Positions 52,302 through 62,450 of a DNA stretch of 64,000 bases are shown in pieces (position 1 is the stretch's first letter; each line of letters starts with the position of its first letter). The translations under genes and the position numbers were made by a program. The notes beneath the pieces are model-generated. The model worked only from the letters and a program-made list of their open reading frames with translations. It made no database searches and was not told the origin of the DNA. Origin of the DNA: Metamycoplasma gateae (GTDB lineage: Bacteria > Bacillota_I > Bacilli_A > Mycoplasmatales > Metamycoplasmataceae); NCBI RefSeq assembly GCF_036352135.1, contig NZ_CP143578.1, positions 186,001 to 250,000 of the forward strand, written 5' to 3'.

Positions 52302-52307
52302 TATACT
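52302..52307 (+). promoter_or_regulatory. Leaderless promoter of prfA
   Basis: TATACT ends nine bases before ATG 52317. A second in-frame ATG (52329) would have GAAAAGACA in front of it, so either a leaderless or a very short leader applies. Confidence 0.5.
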
Positions 52308-52316
52308 TATATACAT

Positions 52317-53396
52317 ATGGAAAAGACAATGTACGAATCACTTTGTTCTATAAAAAAACAATATTTAGAATTAGAACAAAAATTAAACGACCCAGAAATA
52401 TATAACAATATTAAACAATACACAAAAATTGCAAAGGAAAAATCTGATATTGAAGATATTTATCTAAATTTTAAAAAATATCAAGATATTGAAGAACTTT
52501 ATTTGTTATCAAAAGACATTCTATCAAATGAGAAAGATGCAGAATTAATTGAACTAGCAAGAGGGGATATTGATAATCAAATTACGCAAATGAAGGATCT
52601 TGAAGAAAAAATAAAAGAGCTTTTATTACCTGTGGATGAAAATGATAAAAGAGATGTTATTGTTGAAATAAGAGGAGCTGCCGGAGGAGATGAAGCTAAT
52701 ATTTTTTCAGGAGATCTATACAAAATGTATCAAAAATACTCTGAAGAGATGGGTTTTAAGACAAAAGTTATAGATTACACATACGGATCAGCCGGAGGAT
52801 ATAGCCAAATAGTTTTTAGTATAAAGGGTGAAAAAGTTTTTTCTAAGATGAAATTTGAACGAGGAGTACATAGAGTTCAAAGAGTTCCTGCAACAGAAAC
52901 ACAAGGTAGAGTTCATACTTCAACAGCAACGGTAACGGTATTACCTGAAATAGATGACGATGTTAATATTGTTGTTAAACCAGAAGATATTGAAGTTGAT
53001 GTTTTTAGATCATCTGGAGCCGGGGGACAATCTGTGAATACAACAGATTCGGCAGTTAGAATAACACACAAGCCAACAGGGATTGTTGTTACTTCACAAG
53101 ATGAAAGAAGTCAAATCCAAAATAGAGAAACTGCTTTAAAAGTTTTAAAAAGTAGATTATATGAAATTGAAATTCAAAAAAGAGAAGAAGCAGAAAGTGG
53201 TTTAAGAAAACTTGCCGGAACCGGAGATAGAAGTGAAAAAATAAGAACTTATAACTATCCTCAAGACAGAATTACGGATCATAGAATTGGATTTTCAACT
53301 TCATTAAAAGTTGTTATGGAAGGTGATTTAGAAAAAATTATCGAAGCATTAATTGCGGATGAAAAAGCAAAAAAAATTCAAGAAGCAGGTTTATAA
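52317..53396 (+). CDS. prfA: Peptide chain release factor 1
   Basis: 359 residues. RF1 releases peptides at UAA and UAG. GGQ is present in [19 protein letters not shown] at about residue 230, the decoding-loop PAT is in [17 protein letters not shown], about 190. RF2, which reads UGA, is expected to be absent in this code. The start is either 52317 (METrich MEKTMYES) or 52329. prmC starts two bases after its stop. Confidence 0.97.
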   Translation: MEKTMYESLCSIKKQYLELEQKLNDPEIYNNIKQYTKIAKEKSDIEDIYLNFKKYQDIEELYLLSKDILSNEKDAELIELARGDIDNQITQMKDLEEKIKELLLPVDENDKRDVIVEIRGAAGGDEANIFSGDLYKMYQKYSEEMGFKTKVIDYTYGSAGGYSQIVFSIKGEKVFSKMKFERGVHRVQRVPATETQGRVHTSTATVTVLPEIDDDVNIVVKPEDIEVDVFRSSGAGGQSVNTTDSAVRITHKPTGIVVTSQDERSQIQNRETALKVLKSRLYEIEIQKREEAESGLRKLAGTGDRSEKIRTYNYPQDRITDHRIGFSTSLKVVMEGDLEKIIEALIADEKAKKIQEAGL

Positions 53397-53397
53397 A

Positions 53398-54108
53398 ATG
53401 ATTGATAAAGAGGTATTGCTACAAGAAAAAAGAAGATATGAGCAACCTCTTTTTATTTCAAAAAAGGAAGCAAAATTATTAAAAAAGGATTATCCTGTAC
53501 AAAAAATAATTGGATATCAAACAATGCAAAATGTGCATATAAATATATCATATAATGTTTTAATTCCAAGATATGAAACAGAAGAGGTTATCATCGAATC
53601 TTATAAATATGTTAATAAAAATTCATCAGTTTTAGATCTATGTTGTGGATCAGGTTTTATTGGTCTTGCAATAAATAAGAACATTGGTTGTAAAACGACT
53701 TTTTCAGATATTTCATCTCAAGCAATCAAACAAACAAAATTAAATATTAAAATTAATAATTTAACAAATTGCAAAGTAATAAAAAGTAATTTATTTAAAA
53801 AAATAAATGAAAAATTTGATCTAATAGTTTCTAATCCTCCTTATTTAAATAAAAATGATAATTTTCCTAATTCACTGAGATGAGAACCTAAAAAAGCCTT
53901 ATACGCAAAAGAAAAAGGGTTATACTTTTATAAAAAAATTATTAATGAAGCAAATAAATTTCTAAATGAGGATGGAAAGTTAATTTTTGAAATAGATGAG
54001 TTTTCAAAAATATGAATAGAAAAGGAATATCCAAATACAACTTTTATAAAAGATATTAATAAAAGATATCGAATTGCAGTACTTGATTATAATAGTTTAA
54101 AAAAATAG
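53398..54108 (+). CDS. prmC: Release factor glutamine methyltransferase PrmC
   Basis: 236 residues. It methylates the Gln of the GGQ motif of RF1, encoded just upstream. VLDLCCGSGFIGLAI (SAM-binding motif I, about residue 78), FSDISSQAIKQTKLN, LIVSNPPYLNK with the catalytic NPPY at about 144, and WEPKKALYAKEKGLYFYKKIINEA are seen. The N-terminal helical domain is shorter than in E. coli (276 residues). Its stop TAG overlaps the CIRCE-like element. Confidence 0.93.
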
Positions 54109-54131
54109 CACTCTAATTAAAAATGTGCTAA
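54105..54131 (+). promoter_or_regulatory. CIRCE-like HrcA operator in front of dnaJ
   Basis: ATAGCACTC-N9-ATGTGCTAA. The consensus is TTAGCACTC-N9-GAGTGCTAA; this matches 8 of 9 and 7 of 9 bases with the exact nine-base spacer. It overlaps the candidate -10 (54129-54134) and ends 12 bases before the dnaJ ATG. HrcA bound here would block the promoter, so heat shock should raise dnaJ. Confidence 0.8.
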
Positions 54132-54134
54132 AAT
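54129..54134 (+). promoter_or_regulatory. Leaderless extended -10 promoter of dnaJ
   Basis: TGCTAAAAT: the TG is part of the CIRCE arm. The gap to the ATG is nine bases and has no ribosome site. Confidence 0.55.
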
Positions 54135-54143
54135 TTTTCTATT

Positions 54144-55247
54144 ATGGCTAAAAAAAGAGATTATTATGAAATTTTAGGTATTGATAAAAGTGCAAGTGAA
54201 AAAGAAATAAAAAGCGCTTATAGAAAATTAGCAATGCGATATCATCCTGATAAAAACAGCAGTCCAGATGCAGAGGAAAAATTTAAGGAAATATCAGAGG
54301 CTTATGAAATTCTTTCTGATCAAAACAAGAGATCTAAATACGATAAATTTGGTCATTCTGCATTTGATCCTAACTCATATTCATTTGGAAATTCTGAAGA
54401 TATTTTTTCGAGTTTTTTTGAAAGTTTTGGTTCAGGATTTTCTGGAGCTGATTTTTTTGGTGATATATTTGGTTCATTTAATAATTATGAAGCTGAAAAT
54501 AAAAGAGGCTTAGATTTACAACTTGTATTAAATATTAACTTTGAAGATGCAATTTTTGGTAAAGAAGTAGAAATTAACCTAGATAAATATGACATTTGTG
54601 ATTTTTGCAATGGTAGTGGTGCGGAAAGCAAAAACGATATTGTATCTTGTATGGATTGTAACGGAAGTGGAAAAGTACATCAAAGAATTTCAATATTTTC
54701 AACGATTAAGCCTTGTAAGACTTGCAATGGTTTGGGTAAGACAATACATAAAAAATGTCATAAATGCAATGGTAAAAAATCAATTAAAAATAATGTGAAA
54801 CAAAGAATTTCAATTATTCCTGGTGTTCAAGATGGGGATACAATAAAAATAAATGGTTTAGGAAAACCTTCTTTAAACTGACATATGCCAGGAGATTTAT
54901 ATATAGTTTTTTCTATAACTCCAAGCAAATTATTTAAAAAGAATAATAATGATTTATTTATTACTATGCCCCTTTCTTTAAAAAGTATTTTACTTGAAGA
55001 AAAAATATTGATTCCTACACCATATGGAAAGACGGAATTTAAACTAAATCATGACTTAAAATTAAACGAGCCAATTAAGATAAAAAACGCTGGTTATCCA
55101 TATAAAAATTCAAATCATAAAGGTGATTTATACATTAATTTAGATATTTATATCCCAAAATTGAGCAAGGAAGAAAACAAACAAATTAATGAACTATTTA
55201 AAGATAAACAAGATGCAAAACGAGAAGAATGATTAAAAAAATTCTAG
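54144..55247 (+). CDS. dnaJ: Chaperone protein DnaJ
   Basis: 367 residues. J domain (residues 1-72) with HPD at 37-39 in YHPDKNSS, a Gly/Phe-rich part (75-115), four zinc CxxCxG repeats ([32 protein letters not shown], residues about 152-215; the fourth lacks the last Gly) and the C-terminal client-binding domain. It activates the ATPase of DnaK. The dnaK gene is not in the window. Regulation by HrcA is inferred from the CIRCE-like site. Confidence 0.95.
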
Positions 55248-55317
55248 TCGTTTTTTTAATTTAATTTTTTTATGTTATTATTATTGTTTATAAAATTCAA
55301 AATAAAAGAGGTCTTAT

Positions 55318-57162
55318 ATGTCTGAAAAAATAATGATTGTTGAGTCGCCAAATAAAGTTAATACAATTCAAAAAATTGTTGGTGATAATATCAAAGTTAT
55401 AGCTAGCGTTGGTCATATTTTAAAGCTATCAACTAGTGGTCTTAATAATTTAGGTATTGATTTTGATAATTGAGAACCAAAAATGATACCTGATCCATTA
55501 AAAAAGACCATAATTACAGAGCTTAAAAAATCAACAAAGTCAGCTAATGAAGTTTTAATTGCAACCGACCCCGATAGAGAAGGTGAAGCAATTGCAAACA
55601 ATTTGATTACATTGTTAAAATTAGAAAAAAAATACAAACGTATTAAGTACAACGAAATTACAGATGAAGCCATTAAACTTGCAATTGAAAATCCTCTTCA
55701 AATTGATAGTAATTTAGTTAATGCACAAAAATCTAGAAGAATGTTAGATCGTATAATAGGTTTTAGATTATCTCAATTAATGAAACAAAAGGTAAAAAAT
55801 GCTCCAACAAATCCTTCAGCTGGAAGAGTTCAATCAATTGCTTTAAAACTGGTTTGCGACAAAGAAAAAGAAATTGAAAACTTCGTTCCTATTTTATATT
55901 CAAAAATAAATGCATCTTTAGATAATCAATTAAGTGCTTCATTATATATAAAGGAAAATAAGGAATTTGATGACAATACTTGAATTTCAAACCAAAAAGC
56001 ACAAGAAATTTATGATGAATTATTAAATTCTAATCAACAGCTAATTGTTGATGATATAACAATTTCCAAACGTAAAGAAAGTGCATACACGCCATTTAAA
56101 CAATCTATATTGTACAAAGAAGCTAAATATAATTCAAAAGTAGTTCAAGCATCGGCTCAAAAATTATTCGAGGCAGGACTAATTTCTTACCCAAGAACAG
56201 ATTCAACAAGATTAAGTGAAGCCTTTATTATAAAAGCTAAAAAATACATAGAAGATAACTTTGGAAAAAAATATGTTGCCAAAGAAATAAAGGGATTTTC
56301 AGGCCAGCAAGATGCCCATGAAGCAATAAGACCCACAAATATAAATTTAACCCCATCACTAGCTATTGAAAAACATAAATTGAATGAAGTTGATTCTTAT
56401 ATTTACAAAATAATTTATGATAAAACTATCATGTCTTTAATGACTTCTCCTGAAAAACAAATTTATAGATTTAATCTTGTAAATGGTAATAATAATTTTA
56501 GAATGTCTTTTAGCCAAGTATTATTTGATGGTTATTATGCATACTCAGGAAAGGAAGATTTAATCAACATACCAAATCTTAAAGTTGGAGATAAATTAAA
56601 GGTTAATGAGTTTATTAAAGAAGATAAACAAACCCTTCCTCCAGCAAGATATAACGAAGGGTCATTAATCAAAAAATTAGATGATATTAAAGTTGGAAGA
56701 CCTTCAACATTTGCATCAACTATTTCTGTTATTAAACAAAGATTATTTGTTGAATTAACTGATGGATATTTAATTCCAACAGAATTTGGAAAAGTTGTAT
56801 TAGACAAATTATTAACTAGTTTTCCAAAAACAATAAATGAAGAATATACAGCTAAAATAGAGGGAAAATTAGACTTAATTTCTGAAGGAAAAGAAGATTA
56901 TAAGACTTTAATGCAAAAGTTCTGAGATAGCTTTAATGAAAGATATGATGATATTAAGGATTCTATTAATATCACAGTTTTAGAAAATAATAAATTAAAT
57001 GAAAATTGTCCTCAATGTAATGCACAATTGGTATATAGATACACAAAAATTAAAAAACAAAAATTTATCGGGTGTTCAGCATTCCCATCATGTCGTTATA
57101 TTAGGAATATCGAGGATAATACAAAGAAATTCTTCAGAAGAAGAAAAACAAGTAGTAAATAA
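55318..57162 (+). CDS. topA: DNA topoisomerase I
   Basis: 614 residues. It relaxes negative supercoils. TOPRIM opening MIVESPNKVNTIQKIVG, ATDPDREGEAIA, the catalytic Tyr291 in LISYPRTDSTRLSE, SAGRVQSIALKL, and RPSTFASTISVI are present. The C-terminus has a single zinc ribbon (CPQCNAQLVYRY ... GCSAFPSC), fewer than the three of E. coli, as in other mollicutes. The start follows AAAAGAGGTCTTAT. Confidence 0.95.
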
Positions 57163-57199
57163 AATACATTGGTCATTAAAATACTAATGTATTTTATTT
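57157..57199 (+). terminator. Terminator of topA
   Basis: Perfect 14-pair stem AAATAAAATACATT/AATGTATTTTATTT directly over the stop codon, followed by T-rich DNA. Confidence 0.8.
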
Positions 57200-57220
57200 T
57201 AAAATTACCTAACATTATAG

Positions 57221-57226
57221 TAAAAT
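57221..57226 (+). promoter_or_regulatory. Leaderless promoter of the 57234 gene
   Basis: TAAAAT (in ATTATAGTAAAAT) ends seven bases before ATG 57234; no ribosome site. Confidence 0.5.
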
Positions 57227-57233
57227 AAGTATC

Positions 57234-58334
57234 ATGAAAAACAAAAGTAGGAAAGCTAAAAAAATATCTGGTATTTGAACAATGATAGTAATACCAACAT
57301 TAACACTAGCTGCTGTTGGTGGTGCAATTTATTACGTTGTTAAAAATAGTAAAAGTATTCAAAAGGAATTCTGATCAGTTGAAAAATTTAACGAAAGTGT
57401 TAAAAATATCAAAATTTCAAGTGAGATAATCGGATCATTAGAAGCTAAAAATTTATATAATGATTTTCAAAATCAAAAAAGTGTTGCTAAAAAACGAATT
57501 GATGCTTTTTATGAAAAATATCCAAATTTAAAAGATAAAAAAGTTTTTTCTTATGAGGATAAACAAATATTAAAAAATAAACCTCAAGAATTTGACGCAA
57601 ATTCTTTTTTAAAAACAAAAATAGATACTAATTTAGATTTTGAAAAAACAAAATTTTTAGATTTTAGATTTACTGATTTAACACTTATAAATGGTGAAGA
57701 TTCTAAATTAAAAGTTCATTTTGAAGTATTTTTAAATTATGAATACGCAAGAGGAACATTTGAATTGAATAAAATAAAATCAACTCCTAATTCTAAGTAT
57801 TATTTTAAATCAAGTCAAGACATCATTTTTCTATCAAATAGTTTAAAAACTTATCCAGGATCAAAATTTTATAATGAATGATCAGAAAATAAACAAGAAG
57901 CAGAACAAATTATTAAAAAATACGATAATATAAATAAAAATTTAGAGACCAAAATAATAAAGCTTGATGAGAGACAAAAAGAGCTAACTTCAAAAGAAAA
58001 TAGAAGTGAAGAAGAAAATGAAGAATTAAAAAGTATTCACGACGAAATTCAATCATTAAAATTAAAACAATCTCAAACTTTTGAAAGTGAAGAATTTAGA
58101 AAAGAAATATTTGATTGATTTGAAAAAATATTAGATAAAACCGATGCTTTCCAAGACATTTATCCAAAAGATGATTTTAAAATAGTTCCGTTTATACAAG
58201 AAAATATAGCTTATGTTATTTGAAACCCTAAAAAAGGTTTAAATGAATTAACAATTAAATACATTTTTGTTCATAAAAATAATAAAGACATAAAAAGTGA
58301 TGGAGAAATTAAAATTTTTACATTGGATGTTTAA
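57234..58334 (+). CDS. Membrane-anchored coiled-coil protein of unknown function
   Basis: 366 residues. A basic start (MKNKSRKAKK) leads to one helix at residues 13-36 (GIWTMIVIPTLTLAAVGGAIYYVV), probably an uncleaved anchor. A strand-rich region (110-200) is followed by a coiled coil (residues 225-285, IIKLDERQKELTSKENRSEE) and a C-terminal fold (PFIQENIAYVIWNPKKGLNE). Not a lipoprotein: no Cys follows the helix. The next gene starts two bases after its stop, so it heads the cmk-der-gpsA-hup row. Confidence 0.62.
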
Positions 58335-58336
58335 TA

Positions 58337-58633
58337 ATGAAAGAAGTAGATAATCAAAATAAAAAAATTTCATCTTTAATATCAAGTAAAAAACAAGATA
58401 TTAAAAAACTGTTATCGATAATTAAAAAAGAAAAAATCGAATTAGATTTCGATGAAGAAGTGATTAATGGATTAGATAAATTTGAAACATTAAACGATCT
58501 TTTTGCAATCGAAAAAATCATTAAAGATCTTCAACAAGTTGATAATAAAAATATATCAAAAAATAAAATTAGCATAGATCCAAAATATTATGAAATTGAA
58601 AAAAATTTAGAGGAGGCTAAAAATGGAAAATAA
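58337..58633 (+). CDS. Small coiled-coil protein of unknown function
   Basis: 98 residues, highly charged and helical (KKISSLISSKKQDIKKLLSI, then DFDEEVINGLDKFETLNDLF). No family recognised. It overlaps the cmk start by 11 bases and contains the cmk ribosome site AGAGGAGGC. Its compact position between the membrane protein and cmk suggests a real gene. Confidence 0.55.
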   Translation: MKEVDNQNKKISSLISSKKQDIKKLLSIIKKEKIELDFDEEVINGLDKFETLNDLFAIEKIIKDLQQVDNKNISKNKISIDPKYYEIEKNLEEAKNGK

Positions 58634-59291
58634 AATAAATATAGCTATCGATGGTCCTAGCGGCGTTGGCAAAACAATAATGGCCAAAATGCTTGCTAAA
58701 AGATTGAACTATAAGTTTATTAGCAGTGGTAATTTATACCGAGCAATAGCTTATAATGCCATTAGTAAGAAAATCGATTTAAAAAATGAAGAAGAAATCA
58801 ATAATTCCTGAAATTTTAATGACCTTTACATTTCTGAAGATGAAAATGTATTTTTAGATGGTAAAGATATTACCAAAGAAATAAGGGAAGATAGAGTATC
58901 ATTGGTTGCTTCTTCGATTGCAAAATTTCAATCAGTACGTTTAAAAGTAAATGAATTTATTCAAAAATTTGGAAATAAAAACAAAGGAATAATAGTAGAT
59001 GGTAGGGATGCTACTTATAGAATTTTGCCTAATGCCGAAGTTAAATTTTTTCTATGAGCAACTCCTGAAGTTAGAGCAGAAAGAAGATTAAAACAAAATG
59101 ATATTTTGGGTATAAAATCAAACTATGATGAGATATTAGAATCAATAAAAATCCGTGATTACAACGATATGAATCGAGATATTGATCCTTTAATCGTTAG
59201 TGAAGGAAGTATAAAAATAGATTCAACAAATATGAGTGTTGAAGAAAATTTTAATGTTATGTTAGAAGAAATTTTGAAAAGGATTAATTAA
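58623..59291 (+). CDS. cmk: Cytidylate kinase
   Basis: 222 residues. It makes CDP from CMP. P-loop GPSGVGKT at residues 11-18, [13 protein letters not shown] (substrate-binding), [53 protein letters not shown] are typical. In most relatives the aspartate motif is DGRDIGT; here it is DGRDATY. ATG 58623 follows AGAGGAGGCTAAA. Confidence 0.94.
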
Positions 59292-59293
59292 AT

Positions 59294-60610
59294 ATGAAGA
59301 ATACAGTAGCATTAATAGGAAAGCCAAATGTCGGTAAATCAACACTATTTAATAAAATAATAAATAAAAGAAAATCAATAGTTTATGATAAACCCGGCGT
59401 TACAAGAGATAGAATTTATGACACAGGAAAATGATCTGGATACGAATTTAACATTATTGATACTGGCGGAATAACTCAAGAAACAGGTAATTTTAAAGAA
59501 GATATAAAAAAACAAGCTGAAATAGCTATTAATGAGGCTGAAATTATTGTTTTTATATTAGACGGAAAAGAAGAATTAACATCTGAAGATTTTTATGTAG
59601 CAAGCTTACTTAGAAAAACGAATAAAAAAGTTTTAGTTGCAATAAATAAACTTGAATCAAATAATCTAGGGGTTTTTGATAGTCAAATTTATAAATTAGG
59701 TTTTAAAGATATATTTCCAATAAGTGCTATTCATGGAGATGGTATAGGTAATCTTTTGGATGAAATGATAAATAATTTAAATTTTAAAAAAAAGGAAGAA
59801 AGCAAAAACTTTAAATTAACAATTTTAGGACCTGCTAATGCAGGTAAATCAACATTGTTAAATACTCTATCAAATGAAGAAAGATCAATTGTTTCGAATA
59901 TCGCAGGAACAACAAGAGATTCAGTATCAACAATAATTAATATAAATGATGAAGAATTCGAAGTCATAGATACTGCAGGAATTAAAAGAAAAAGCAAACT
60001 AACAGATAGTATTGAACATTATGCTTTAATGAGAGCAACTGATTCAATAAAAGAGGCGGATTTGTGTCTATTAATGTTAGATGCAACTGAAGAAGTAAGT
60101 CATTTTAGTCAAAATATTATTGGAATTGCTTATGAAGAAAAAAAGCCATTAATAGTAATTGTTAATAAATGAGATTTAATCGAAAAAGATACAAATACAA
60201 TGTCTAACTACAAAAAAAATCTAGCAAAAAAATTAAAATTTGTAGATTGAGCTCCTGTTGTATTTATTTCTGCCAAAAATAAACAAAGAATAAACAAATT
60301 AAAAGATGAAATAATAAGAGTGAAAAATAATATATCACGAAAAATTAACACAAATCAACTAAATTCAATAATGATGACTGCTCAAATGATAAAACCTGCA
60401 TCTCCTATAAAGGGTAAAAGATTATCGATAACATTTTCAAAACAAATAGAAGCTAAAATACCAAGTTTTTTACTTTTTGTAAATGATATAAAATGCGCAC
60501 ACTTTACATATTTAAGATATATAGAAAATCAAATAAGACAAAATTATGATTTTTCTGGAACACCAATTAATTTAATTCTAAAAAATAAAAATAAAAAAGA
60601 GGAAAAATAA
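59294..60610 (+). CDS. der: Ribosome-associated GTPase Der (EngA)
   Basis: 438 residues, tandem GTPase domains. G1 of domain one is GKPNVGKS (residues 9-16) and G3 DTGG; G1 of domain two is GPANAGKST at about 179-187 with [11 protein letters not shown] and NKWDLIEKD. A KH-like C-terminal domain (residues 355-438, [20 protein letters not shown]) follows. Domain one reads INKLES where most members have NKxD, as in some mollicutes. It acts in 50S assembly. Two bases behind cmk. Confidence 0.95.
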
Positions 60611-60612
60611 AC

Positions 60613-61590
60613 ATGATAAATAAAATTGCAATACTCGGCAGCGGAGCCATGGGAACTGCTTGCGGTAATATTTTATTAGAAAATAACCACGATGTTATTT
60701 TCTATGGAATTAACGACAACGAATTAAACGATTTAAAAAACGGCTTTAATAAAAAGTATTTTTCAAACCCTTTATTTGGAAAATTCAAAACAACAAAAAA
60801 CTTAGAAAAAGCTGTCGTAGATGCAAATTTTATTATCATAGCAATACCTTCTAAATTTATTCCTGATGTTTTTGAAAAATTACTTAATTTAATAAACAAA
60901 AAAACAATAATAATTAATGTTGCAAAAGGGTTTTGACCTAATACAAATGATTTCATTCATAGCAAGATGGAAAAATTATCATCAAATAATAAGTATGTAA
61001 TTGATATAGTCTCATTATTGGGCCCATCTTTTGCAATAGATATAATTAATAAAAATATAACAATAGTAAATGCTATTTCTAAAAATTTAGTATCTGCTAA
61101 TAAAGTTAAAAAAATATTTTCAAATGATTGGTTTGGAGTATCCACAAATAACGACGTAATTGGAGCAGAAATTGGATCGTCATTCAAAAATATATTAGCG
61201 ATAGCCTCAGGAATGATGGAGGGTCTAGGTTATTCTACAAATACACAAGCTGCATTATTAACCTTTGGTTTAAAAGAAATGAAGAAATATGCTATGTTTT
61301 TAAATGCAAACGTTGAAACGGTTTATGACCTATGTGGAGTTGGCGATTTGATACTAACTGCACTTTCTGAAAAATCGAGAAATTACAGATACGGAAAAAT
61401 GTTTTTCAAAAATAAAATCGACGATAATTTAGTAACAGTAGAAGGTTTATATTCATTAAAACATGTTTATAATCAGATTAAAAAAGAAAATAAAAAAATA
61501 AAATTGCCTTTAATCGAAGCAATTTACAATTTAGTATATAATAAAGATAATCCAAAAAAAATAATAAAAAACTTAATGAAAAAAATATAG
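60613..61590 (+). CDS. gpsA: NAD(P)H-dependent glycerol-3-phosphate dehydrogenase
   Basis: 325 residues. It makes sn-glycerol-3-phosphate for phospholipids. GSGAMGTACGNIL (Rossmann turn, residues 9-21), FIIIAIPSKFIPDVF, NVAKGFWPNT, LLGPSFAIDI, GAEIGSSFKNILAIASGMMEGLGYSTNTQAALLTFGLKEM and the C-terminal DLCGVGDLILTALSEKSRNYRYG are all in order. With pgsA it supports lipid synthesis. It starts two bases behind der. Confidence 0.95.
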
Positions 61591-61609
61591 TTTTGGCAAA
61601 GAAGGTAAG

Positions 61610-61906
61610 ATGACAAAAAAAGAATTAATTAAAAAAACATCGGAAGAAACGGGTTTTCAACAAGCAATGGTAGAATCGATTTTTGATCAAATGGTTGATA
61701 TATTAATTGAAGAAATGGCTAGATCAAAACAAGTTACTATCTCTGGTTTTGGAGTTTTTTCTTCAAAATTTGTTCCTTCAAAAGTACAACAACACAATAT
61801 TACAAAAGAAAGTATTGAAGTTCCTGCCAAAATGGATCCTAGATTCAAATTCTCAGATGTTTTAAAATCAAAAGTGGATGAAATTTATCAAAAAACTAAA
61901 AAGTAA
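61610..61906 (+). CDS. hup: HU-family DNA-binding protein
   Basis: 98 residues. HU bends and compacts DNA. The dimerisation helices (KKELIKKTSEETGFQQAMVES), GFGVFSSKFVPSKVQQHN and the C-terminal FKFSDVLKSKVDEI are recognisable. The DNA-contacting arm reads KESIEVPAKMDPRFKFS, with Met-Asp-Pro where many have the Gln-Pro motif. The start follows AGAAGGTAAG. Its end overlaps recU by 11 bases. Confidence 0.92.
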   Translation: MTKKELIKKTSEETGFQQAMVESIFDQMVDILIEEMARSKQVTISGFGVFSSKFVPSKVQQHNITKESIEVPAKMDPRFKFSDVLKSKVDEIYQKTKK

Positions 61907-62399
61907 TATTTTCTATAATATTCAAAATACCAGGGAAAGAAAGTTCAAGTTTTTTTCCATTTAACAAAGCTTCTTCGAGATGAAGAGCTTTTTTATTTTG
62001 TATTATTCTTTTTAAATCATTATGCATTATCAAAATAAATGTGTTTGCAAATTTAAAATAAATTATTCAAAATGCTACGCCATCATGCTCGCGTATAAAA
62101 TCAAGATATTTTATTTGGTGCTCTTTAATGTTTTTTAAAGGTAAATAATCTTCTTCTGTACTTTTTGCCTCGAATGCTATATACCTCCCCTTATAAACAC
62201 CATAATAATCAACTGAGCTTTTAGAGGAAATAATTGCACTTTCTAAATTTAACTTTTTGTCTTGTAATTTTACTGATTTAAACGTTATATCTAAATTTTT
62301 TTTATGAAATATAGCAATTTTATTTTTGAAATAAAATTCGTTAGTTTGATTAATTATTGTTTCTAACAACATGCCTCTATTTTTAAATATCGTTATCAT
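61896..62399 (-). CDS. recU: Holliday junction resolvase RecU
   Basis: 167 residues. RecU cuts Holliday junctions and supports RecA/RuvAB; both ruvA and ruvB are in this window. The start KNRGMLLETIINQTNEFY and active-site segment SSKSSVDYYGVYKGRYIAFEAKST (Asp, then Glu-x-Lys) are diagnostic. The protein is a little shorter than B. subtilis RecU (206). Its last four codons overlap hup, and the terminator of hup sits inside its coding sequence. Confidence 0.9.
61966..61995 (+). terminator. Terminator of hup, inside recU
   Basis: AAGCT-(T)-CTTC pairs with GAAG-AGCTT around GAGAT, followed by TTTTTATTTT. It lies 60 bases after the hup stop. Confidence 0.7.
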
Positions 62400-62412
62400 A
62401 TAAAAATTACAA

Positions 62413-62440
62413 CAAAAAAATAAGGAATGTTTTCCCTACT
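62413..62440 (-). terminator. Weak terminator of the DUF2779 gene
   Basis: Minus strand AGGGAA/TTCCTT around AACA, followed by ATTTTTTT. A short stem with one G-T pair. Confidence 0.4.
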
Positions 62441-62450
62441 TTTTCTCATT

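Noticed and set aside
53353-53883. Longer frame MRMKKQ... for prmC
   Set aside because: It would begin inside prfA in another frame; the ATG at 53398, two bases after the prfA stop, gives the normal PrmC start.
54268-54798. Overlapping frames inside dnaJ
   Set aside because: Shadow frames with biased composition and no homology; dnaJ covers the region fully.
2032-57187. Many genes appear broken into pieces by TGA and could be taken as pseudogenes
   Set aside because: Each piece joins in the same frame when TGA is tryptophan, at positions where the families have Trp, and the UCA tRNA is present. No frameshift was needed in any gene listed.
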